Assembly (NCBI GenBank): GCA_020425835.1
Contig: JAGQRC010000155.1
Coordinates: forward strand, 1-7,484
DNA length: 7,484 nucleotides
Origin: Planctomycetota bacterium
Lineage (GTDB): Bacteria; Planctomycetota; UBA8108; UBA1146; JAJFFE01
Reading direction: 5' to 3'
Under the pieces are notes generated by a model. That model was not told the DNA's origin, searched no databases, and worked only from the letters and a program-made list of their open reading frames with translations. Position numbers and translations under genes: made by a program. The first letter of the stretch is position 1. The number at the start of each line of letters is the position of its first letter. Of this stretch, positions 1 through 5,459 are shown one piece after another.

Positions 1-1110
1 GTCGACGCGCTCGCTCCAGAGAAGCGCGATCGGCTGGTCGTGCTCGACAACGTCGACCCCGACACCGTGACGCGTGCGCTCTCCGACGACGACCTGCGCG
101 ACGCGCTGTTCCTCGCGATCTCGAAGTCGGGTTCCACCGCGGAGACCATCGCGCAGCTCCTCTACTTCCGTGGGCGCATGAAGCGCGCCGGACTCGATGA
201 CTGGAGTCGTCGGGTCATCGCGATCACCGATCCGAGTCGCGGCCCGTTGCGCGAGTTGGCCGAGCGCGAGGGGATGCTGACGCTTCCGGTGCCCACGGAT
301 GTCGGCGGACGATTCTCGGTGTTGACCCCGGTCGGTCTCCTGCCGGCTCGACTGCTCGGACTCGACGGCGAGGCGTTGATCGCGGGCGCGCGCGATCTGC
401 GGGATGAGATCATCCAGAATCTCGATGGCCCGAGTGCCGCGGCGGTCGTTGACTTCGTCGCCACCCAGGCCGCGCTGGCGCTCGACCACGGTCAGTCGAT
501 CCAGGTCGTGCTCTCCTACTGTGATCGGTTGGAGACGTTCGGCGACTGGTTCTGCCAGCTCTGGGCGGAGAGCCTCGGCAAACGTGTCGATCGGTCGGGA
601 AGCGTCGTCCATCGAGGATCGACGCCGCTCGGCGCCGTCGGCGCCACGGATCAGCACTCGCTGGTCCAGTTGTTCCGCGAGGGCCCGGACGACAAGCAGT
701 ACTGGGTGATGTCGGTCGACGAATCGGGCGATCCGGCGGAGATCGCGGAGGATGCGGCCGAGATCCACGCGGACTTCGGTTATCTCGCCGGCACGACGAT
801 CGACGGCTTGTTCCGCGCGGAACGGCGCGGCACGGTCGCTGCCCTGCGCGCTGCGCAACGTCCCGTCAGCGAGATCGTCCTCGATCGACTCGATGCGCGA
901 CACCTCGGGGCGCTGTTCTTCTGGTACAAGCTCGCGACCTCCCTCGCGGGCGACCTGTACAATGTCGATCCGTACGATCAGCCGGGCGTCGAGGCGGGCA
1001 AGATCGCCGCGTTCGCGCTGATGGGTCGGGCCGGCTACGAGGAGCGCGCGCGCGAGATCCTGGACTCGGCGGAATCCGACCCGGTGCGCGAGCACCGCGT
1101 CCTCTCCTGA
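1..1110 (+). CDS. pgi: Glucose-6-phosphate isomerase, C-terminal part (5' end outside window)
   Basis: Interconverts glucose 6-phosphate and fructose 6-phosphate in the cytoplasm (glycolysis and gluconeogenesis). The frame is open from base 1, so the gene starts upstream; 369 codons precede the TGA at 1108-1110. Bacterial family members run about 440-550 residues, so roughly the first 80-180 are missing. A GTG at base 40 is internal, because the family motif NVDPDTV directly follows it. Family landmarks, by visible codon: ISKSGST at 40-46 (sugar-phosphate binding SIS loop), the signature VGGRFSVLTPVG near 101-112, WAESLGK at 188-194 with the expected catalytic Glu190, GATDQHS with His219, and QPGVEAGK ending in the active-site Lys334. 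All key residues are present, so the visible part looks functional. The lipoprotein gene follows on the same strand after 86 bases and could be co-transcribed. I see no strong terminator between them. The identification is secure; only the N-terminus is unknown. Confidence 0.96.
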   Translation, partial: VDALAPEKRDRLVVLDNVDPDTVTRALSDDDLRDALFLAISKSGSTAETIAQLLYFRGRMKRAGLDDWSRRVIAITDPSRGPLRELAEREGMLTLPVPTDVGGRFSVLTPVGLLPARLLGLDGEALIAGARDLRDEIIQNLDGPSAAAVVDFVATQAALALDHGQSIQVVLSYCDRLETFGDWFCQLWAESLGKRVDRSGSVVHRGSTPLGAVGATDQHSLVQLFREGPDDKQYWVMSVDESGDPAEIAEDAAEIHADFGYLAGTTIDGLFRAERRGTVAALRAAQRPVSEIVLDRLDARHLGALFFWYKLATSLAGDLYNVDPYDQPGVEAGKIAAFALMGRAGYEERAREILDSAESDPVREHRVLS

Positions 1111-1150
1111 GCCGCCCGGCGTCGAGTACCGCGAGACGAAGCTGCGGGGC

Positions 1151-1196
1151 GGAAGACTGCGAGCCGGAAGACTGCGAGCCCGGAAGAACGAGAACC
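1151..1196 (+). repeat. 15-bp tandem repeat carrying the lipoprotein ribosome binding site
   Basis: Two exact, adjacent copies of ggaagactgcgagcc occupy 1151-1165 and 1166-1180. After one extra C comes a degenerate third copy (1182-1196, 11 of 15 matches) that ends at the base before the ATG at 1197. Each copy begins with the Shine-Dalgarno-like word GGAAG. In the third copy this sits 10 nt before the start codon and is the best ribosome binding site for the lipoprotein. Whether the upstream copies matter is unknown; they may be only a replication-slippage product. Confidence 0.8.
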
Positions 1197-2051
1197 ATGC
1201 CCTTCGTCGGATCGAGAGAACACCGCTGCCGGGCCCGATCGCGGATCGACGCGAAGGCGCTCCTCATCTGCTGCTTCGTGCTCGGCGCCGGGGGCTGTGT
1301 GGACGAGCGCTCGGGCCCACCCTCCTCCGAGAGTCCATCCGCGAACTCCGAGGCCGTGAGTTCCGGGGCGATGCGCGCCGGGACGGCACCCTCCTCGACC
1401 GCGGGTTCGCACGATCACGATCCGACGTCTCCATCGTCGAGCGATGGAAACCCATCGATCACGGAAGGCTCCGCGACGTCGAGCCCGAAGGCCGCCGGAC
1501 CCGACGTGCCCGCGAACGAAGGCGATGAGAAGCCGACGCTGCAGGCGCTGATCGCGCGTCTCGAACAGGATCGCGACCGAGTCGGGAGCGATGGCGGGCC
1601 GGTCGAGCGCGGACTCCCCCCCGCGAGGGAGCTCGAGCGCAACCTCTCGAAGGCGGCGGCGCGATTCGTCGAACGTCTGCAGGCGGGCGATCCCGAGGAA
1701 GCGAAGCGGTCGTTCCTCCTCGATGCGGAAGTCGACCGGGTCTTCAACGCGACCTATGCGAAGGTGCTCAGCACGCGGAGCTCGTTGAACGTCGAAGCGT
1801 GGAACGAGTTCCAGTCGTCGCGCCGGCCCGACCAACCGGTCGAGTTCATCGGCATTGGAGCGGTCCACGCACAGGTCGCGGATCCGCGCAACCGCGGCCT
1901 GTACCGGGAGCCGGTCGTGTTCGTCGATTCGCTGGTCGTCGACTACCGCCTCGGCAGCGAGCCCCGCTCCCTCGAGCTGAAACACCTCGTCCGACTCGAC
2001 GACGAGTGGAAGTTCCTGCAGTTCCGGCTGACCGATGCGCTTCAGCGGTGA
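1197..2051 (+). CDS. Predicted lipoprotein of unknown function
   Basis: I do not recognise this 284-residue protein. Its N-terminus is basic (Arg/Lys-rich to residue 20). A short hydrophobic stretch follows (ALLICCFVLG, 21-30), then AGGC, with Cys34 as the likely lipidated residue. This reads as a type II (lipoprotein) signal, although Ala at -3 is a less common lipobox residue. Residues 38-108 are a low-complexity Ser/Pro/Gly/Thr-rich linker, probably spacing the folded part from the membrane. The folded part spans about 115-284: two helical stretches (115-130 and 142-163), a possible further helix, then strand-rich sequence (residues 215-280) ending in a WKFLQF segment. This order resembles NTF2-like or SnoaL-like alpha+beta folds, but that is inference. 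The start is ATG at 1197 with GGAAG 10 nt upstream; no earlier ATG, GTG or TTG is in frame. It follows pgi and its 3' end overlaps the convergent regulator gene by 10 bp. Confidence 0.82.
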   Translation: MPFVGSREHRCRARSRIDAKALLICCFVLGAGGCVDERSGPPSSESPSANSEAVSSGAMRAGTAPSSTAGSHDHDPTSPSSSDGNPSITEGSATSSPKAAGPDVPANEGDEKPTLQALIARLEQDRDRVGSDGGPVERGLPPARELERNLSKAAARFVERLQAGDPEEAKRSFLLDAEVDRVFNATYAKVLSTRSSLNVEAWNEFQSSRRPDQPVEFIGIGAVHAQVADPRNRGLYREPVVFVDSLVVDYRLGSEPRSLELKHLVRLDDEWKFLQFRLTDALQR

Positions 2052-2458
2052 CGGTTCTCGACTCGCTTGATGTGATCGTGATACTCCGCGGCCGTGAAGA
2101 CACCCTTCTCGACGAGCAACTCGACCAGACCCTGGTAGCGGATCGCCAACGTCCGGAGCGTCAGCGGCTCCGGCTCCTTGGCCTTCTCCTTGGCGGCCGC
2201 CGTGGTCGCCGCGCGATTGGGCTTCAAGGAGGGTACGGGGCCTTCCGGCTCGACGCCCGATTCCTCGAAGTAGTCGAGGTCGACCCCGAAGTAGTGAGCG
2301 ATCTGCCGCAGCGTGTTGGTGGACGCCTCGGCCTTGCGGTCCACGATGTCCTGGATCGTCGATCGCCGAATTCCGAGGCGTTCGGCGAGCTGCGGAACCG
2401 TGACGTGCTGCGTCTCCATCAAGAAGCGGATCTTGCGCGCGAGCGCGGCGTTGTCCAT
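2042..2458 (-). CDS. XRE-family helix-turn-helix transcriptional regulator
   Basis: A small cytoplasmic DNA-binding protein, 138 residues from the ATG at 2458. Residues 4-65 form a Cro/CI-like domain: MDNAALARKIRFLMET, then the helix-turn-helix (VPQLAERLG at 21-29 and recognition helix RRSTIQDIVDRK at 31-42), ending in HYFGVDLDYF (55-64), a typical family closing motif. A Pro/Ala/Lys-rich linker (70-98) leads to an amphipathic tail (99-138, with LVELLVEKGVFTAAEY), probably for self-association. The start is ambiguous. The ATG has no clear ribosome binding site, whereas an in-frame TTG at 2482 (146 residues) has AGAGAGGT at 2488-2495, 5 nt upstream. The frame stays open to 2698, but that stretch lacks domain similarity and runs into the neighbouring gene. 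The 3' end overlaps the lipoprotein gene tail to tail. Target genes are unknown; autoregulation and control of a neighbour are both possible. Confidence 0.88.
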   Translation of the reverse strand: MDNAALARKIRFLMETQHVTVPQLAERLGIRRSTIQDIVDRKAEASTNTLRQIAHYFGVDLDYFEESGVEPEGPVPSLKPNRAATTAAAKEKAKEPEPLTLRTLAIRYQGLVELLVEKGVFTAAEYHDHIKRVENRHR

Positions 2459-2487
2459 GCGCTCTGGAACCGTCGAACCCAACCGGG

Positions 2488-2495
2488 ACCTCTCT
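2488..2495 (-). promoter_or_regulatory. Candidate Shine-Dalgarno site favouring a TTG start for the HTH regulator
   Basis: Read on the minus strand this is AGAGAGGT, 5 nt before an in-frame TTG at 2482-2480. The ATG at 2458 has nothing comparable in front of it. If used, it would add eight residues (LGSTVPER, with the first read as Met) before MDNAALARK. Those residues show no family similarity, so the two starts cannot be decided by eye. Confidence 0.45.
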
Positions 2496-2540
2496 TCGAA
2501 TAGGCGCCGCCCGAGACTGGCCCGAGTGGCTCGGACCGGG

Positions 2541-2557
2541 ACTCGTTCGATACGAGT
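2541..2557. promoter_or_regulatory. Palindrome upstream of the HTH regulator, candidate operator
   Basis: ACTCGT (2541-2546) and ACGAGT (2552-2557) are perfect inverted arms of 6 bp around a 5-bp centre, TCGAT. The site lies 58 bp before the TTG and 82 bp before the ATG of the regulator, in the gap between it and the carboxypeptidase. CGAGTG occurs three times in the same direction (2523-2528, 2553-2558, 2576-2581); the middle copy overlaps the right arm. Dyad sites of about 17 bp are usual for XRE-type dimers, so an autoregulatory operator is plausible. I could not find a convincing -35/-10 pair beside it. The rest of 2483-2669 shows no gene and no clear terminator. Confidence 0.35.
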
Positions 2558-2669
2558 GTCCGACGCCCACGCCCCCGAGTGCCACCCGCAACTCCGAACA
2601 CCGTTCTTCGCCAGCACTTCGAGGGTCGTCCCCCACGGGTCCCGCTCTTGCCCCGCAGGTCGGCGTTCC

Positions 2670-5246
2670 TCAAGGCTCGCAGCGGAGGAAGACCGCATTC
2701 AGGAACAGTCGCGTGAGACCTCGCCAGAACAACCGGAAGTTGGGATCGTCGGCGAACAGGATGACGTGCCCACGGCCGACCGACTCCTCGGCGAGGTAGA
2801 CGCGCTTCCCGATCTTCTTCTCGTTCTCCTCGGAGATGTACCCGCTCAGCGCGGGATCCTCCGGGAACGCCCCCACGTCGCGCGCATCACCACTGAGCGC
2901 GAAAGAATCGGTCCCCTCCATGTGGACATAGACCGTCTCCGGAAGACCGAGCGCCAACGGATGGTCCGGGTCGAGCTCGACGGCGAAGATGTTCCCGGGC
3001 ACCTGCTGACGACGACGGTCGTCCCGCAACTCGCGGATCTTCCTCCGCACCCGCTCTTCATCGTCCTTCTTCGGATCCTCGTCGAACTTCCGGCTGACCG
3101 AGGTCAGCCCGGTCTCCTCGGCCGTCAGCGCGAAACCCCCGCCGCCGAGGCCGATCAACACGCCGCCGTCACGCACCCAGGACTTCAACGTCTCCAACCG
3201 ATCCGCTCGGAGCTCTCGGCGATAGCCGTATCCGCTCGGGAAGATGATCACGTCGAGCTCGGAGAGATCGAGCCGATCGAAGCTCTCGAGATCGAATGCG
3301 GTGAACGGGATCTCCAACTCCCGCTCGAAGAGGTACCAGACCGCCCCGAACGACGACGACGACACCCCCGAGCCGGTGGCGACGGCGATCCTCGGCTTCG
3401 CGAGGTCCACCACCTTGTCGGAACCGAGATCGATCCCCGACTCCGTGAGACCGCTGTCGACCGCGAAGAACTCCGCTCCGCTGCGTTCGGCGGCGCGTCG
3501 AACGGCGGCGTGCACATCGCCCCCTTGGCGCACCGGCACTTGCAGCGTCCCGTGCGGGTATTCCCGGCCGTCGATCGTGATCGCTTCGGGAACGAGTCGA
3601 ACGCGGAGACCTTCCGTCTGGAGCGCGTGCAACGCTCGCGCTGCGGGCACACCGTTCCACGGGGCGAGGTATGCATAGCGCGCCTCGCGGTCGATGGCGA
3701 CCGTCGCCGGGTCCGCAACCCAGGCCGTTCGATCGACGTCGATCCGACGCGGAGCGGCGAACGCCTCGACCCCCATCGAGAACGGCAACGACCACGCGGA
3801 GACATCGTAGAACCGATTCACGGTCACCGGAGCGTTCGGCTCCAGTAACGACTTGGCGAGCCGACCGCAGGGTTGGGCGAGGGAGACGATCGCCGTTCCA
3901 GCGGGAAGGCGGAGCAGATCGTGAGTCCGACCGAGCGGGTCGGTCAGCGCGTCGGCGACGCACTCCCGGGCGGTGCGCTCGATCTCGACACCTTGGTCGC
4001 GCAGGAGCTCGAGGAGCTGGGATCGACGCGGCCCGGGTGTGGGCGGGAAGACGTACTCCGCGACGTCACCGTCGGTCACGCCGCGACGGAACTCGTGGAA
4101 CGACCGCTGCAGCTCCGTCCGGCGTCGGGTCGCGCACTCCAAGGTGGCGAGACTGGCGACCACATGATGATGCAGGCGTTCGGCGAGGGTCAGGATCGAG
4201 CCGTCCCGACGCCGGTAACGAAGCCCCGCGCTCGGGCCACCGCCCTGCTCGTAGGTCATGCCGATCGCGCCCTGGAGACTCGGCCACGAATCGCCGTAGC
4301 CGGGGTAGAACAGGTCGAACGATTCCTCGGTGTAGTAGAGCCATCCGTTGCGGTCGAACGCGTCCGCGTTGGCGCGACCGAACGCTGCGCCCCAACGCCG
4401 AGTGTGATCGGTGAAGTTGAGGTTGATCGGCTCCTCGGCGGGAAAGAAGAAGTAGGTGGACTCGGGCGACATCTCGTGGAAGTCGCCGTGCACGAGCGGG
4501 AGCCAGTCGAGGTAGCGGGCGACGCGCGCACGAGTCTCGACCTGACTCAGCCAGGACCAATCGCGGTTGAGATCGAAGTAGTAGTGGTTGGACCGGCCCC
4601 CGGGCCACGGTTCATCGTGCTCCCGCGAGCGCGGGTTTGCGTCCCCGCCGGGGATCCCCACCTGGTGGTACCACCCGAGATAGCGCTCCCGCCCGTCGGG
4701 ATTGAGGAGCGGGTCGATGATCACCACCGCGCCGTCGCGGATGCTCCGCGTGCGATCGTCCTCGCCGTCGACGAGGTGGTAGATCGTCCGCAGCGCCGCC
4801 TCCGTCGCGGAGGCCTCGTTGCCATGGACGTTGTAGGACATCCACAACACCGCGGGAAGACGCTCGAGGAGCGACGCGAGTGCCGCCTCGTCCTCGACGC
4901 CTCGGGGATCGGCGAGCTGCTTCTGCAGTGCGCGGATCTCGTCGAGACGATCGAGGTTCGCTTCGGACGAGATCACCAGCGTGATGAGCTCACGCCCCTC
5001 GGGAGTCACCCCGTACGGCTGGAGGACAGCGCGCGTCGAGTTCTCGGCGACGTAGCGGCAGTAGCGGAGCACGTCGTGATGCGGGGTGAAACGCTCACCG
5101 AGTGGGACGCCGAAGTACGCCGAGGGTGGATCGATGCCGCCGGCGAACCGGTCGTCGTCCCAGACGGGGAACCGATCGACCGCGACCGCCGACAGGGGAA
5201 AGCACGCACACAGCGCGACGAGCGCCGACCACCAGCGACGAGCCAT
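2670..5246 (-). CDS. Exported M14-family zinc carboxypeptidase with C-terminal glutamine-amidotransferase-like domain
   Basis: A predicted secreted or periplasmic zinc peptidase of 858 residues; its substrate is unknown. Residues 1-22 form a Sec signal peptide (MARRWW, hydrophobic core, cleavage after SAVA). The M14 domain spans about 50-375. Zinc ligands are His141 and Glu144 (HGNEASA) and His257 (DFHEM). Asn227-Arg228 (DLNRDW) match the substrate-carboxylate pair, and Glu333 (MTYEQGG) is the general base, so the catalytic set is complete. A middle region (about 400-610) carries the motifs LLEPNAPVT and DVSAWSLPFSMGVEAFA, typical of large bacterial M14 proteins. Residues 617-858 form a class-I glutamine-amidotransferase-like fold (SELDVIIFPSGYG, DGGVLIGLGGGG), probably a binding module, with a highly charged insert at 718-745. 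The chosen ATG has GGAGGT upstream but only 3 nt away. An in-frame ATG at 5264 would add six residues and has no ribosome binding site. The gene is divergent from the glcD-like gene and lies upstream of the regulator on the same strand. Confidence 0.93.
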   Translation of the reverse strand: MARRWWSALVALCACFPLSAVAVDRFPVWDDDRFAGGIDPPSAYFGVPLGERFTPHHDVLRYCRYVAENSTRAVLQPYGVTPEGRELITLVISSEANLDRLDEIRALQKQLADPRGVEDEAALASLLERLPAVLWMSYNVHGNEASATEAALRTIYHLVDGEDDRTRSIRDGAVVIIDPLLNPDGRERYLGWYHQVGIPGGDANPRSREHDEPWPGGRSNHYYFDLNRDWSWLSQVETRARVARYLDWLPLVHGDFHEMSPESTYFFFPAEEPINLNFTDHTRRWGAAFGRANADAFDRNGWLYYTEESFDLFYPGYGDSWPSLQGAIGMTYEQGGGPSAGLRYRRRDGSILTLAERLHHHVVASLATLECATRRRTELQRSFHEFRRGVTDGDVAEYVFPPTPGPRRSQLLELLRDQGVEIERTARECVADALTDPLGRTHDLLRLPAGTAIVSLAQPCGRLAKSLLEPNAPVTVNRFYDVSAWSLPFSMGVEAFAAPRRIDVDRTAWVADPATVAIDREARYAYLAPWNGVPAARALHALQTEGLRVRLVPEAITIDGREYPHGTLQVPVRQGGDVHAAVRRAAERSGAEFFAVDSGLTESGIDLGSDKVVDLAKPRIAVATGSGVSSSSFGAVWYLFERELEIPFTAFDLESFDRLDLSELDVIIFPSGYGYRRELRADRLETLKSWVRDGGVLIGLGGGGFALTAEETGLTSVSRKFDEDPKKDDEERVRRKIRELRDDRRRQQVPGNIFAVELDPDHPLALGLPETVYVHMEGTDSFALSGDARDVGAFPEDPALSGYISEENEKKIGKRVYLAEESVGRGHVILFADDPNFRLFWRGLTRLFLNAVFLRCEP

Positions 5247-5249
5247 GAG

Positions 5250-5255
5250 ACCTCC
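5250..5255 (-). promoter_or_regulatory. Ribosome binding site of the M14 peptidase, unusually close to its start
   Basis: On the minus strand this reads GGAGGT, a perfect Shine-Dalgarno core, but only CTC separates it from the ATG at 5246. It is the main reason for preferring that start over the in-frame ATG at 5264, which has no such site and would place GGAGGT inside the coding sequence. The encoded N-terminus from 5246 is also a compact, normal signal peptide. Confidence 0.6.
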
Positions 5256-5341
5256 GTGAGCCATCGAGAACCGAACCGGCCGGAACGCCGGGCACACCAT
5301 CATCGGCGCTCCCGGGGGACCTCCGCAATCGGAACCCTGCC

Positions 5342-5371
5342 TCGCCGCTGAACCGAGGGATGAAGCGGCGA
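5342..5371. repeat. 8-bp inverted repeat in the divergent intergenic region
   Basis: TCGCCGCT (5342-5349) and AGCGGCGA (5364-5371) are perfect inverted arms around a 14-base centre. The site lies between the divergent carboxypeptidase and glcD-like genes (5247-5459), about 96 bp from the first and 88 bp from the second. It could be an operator for a dimeric regulator, or a hairpin in a long leader of either transcript. There is no run of T after it on either strand, so it is not a standard terminator. The remainder of this 213-bp region holds no gene I can support and only weak promoter-like words, apart from the one next to glcD. Confidence 0.5.
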
Positions 5372-5447
5372 TCCCGGCGGGCGCCCCGTGGAGTCTCAGG
5401 CGCGCGGTCCGCACGCAGTTTCTCGTCGGACCCCGCGGCGTTGCGGA

Positions 5448-5453
5448 TAGCAT
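5448..5453 (+). promoter_or_regulatory. Candidate -10 element giving a leaderless glcD-like mRNA
   Basis: TAGCAT fits the TANNNT form of a -10 element (4 of 6 to TATAAT) and ends 6 bp before the ATG at 5460. A transcript from it would start at or next to the A of the ATG. There is no Shine-Dalgarno sequence in front of this ATG, which is what a leaderless gene needs. No good -35 hexamer is visible at 16-18 bp spacing, so this is a weak prediction. Confidence 0.4.
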
Positions 5454-5459
5454 GCTCTC

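Noticed and set aside
1111..1152. A possible pgi terminator from CCGCCC (1112-1117) and GGGCGG (1147-1152).
   Set aside because: The arms are only 6 bp, the loop is 29 bases, and there is no T-run.
1035..2636. A 533-codon open frame on the minus strand covering the lipoprotein gene and the 5' part of the regulator region.
   Set aside because: It runs through three other genes or gaps, has Arg-rich low-complexity sequence, and shows no motif. Long antisense frames are expected at this G+C content.
2459..2698. An N-terminal extension of the HTH regulator by 80 residues.
   Set aside because: It has no similarity to the family, overlaps the end of the carboxypeptidase gene, and contains the better ribosome binding site and operator-like elements.
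2313..3848. A 511-codon plus-strand frame across the regulator and the carboxypeptidase 3' half.
   Set aside because: It is antisense to conserved coding sequence, crosses a gene boundary and has shadow-like composition.
3873..5351. A 492-codon plus-strand frame antisense to the catalytic part of the carboxypeptidase.
   Set aside because: The opposite strand carries the complete M14 motif set; this frame shows no domain.
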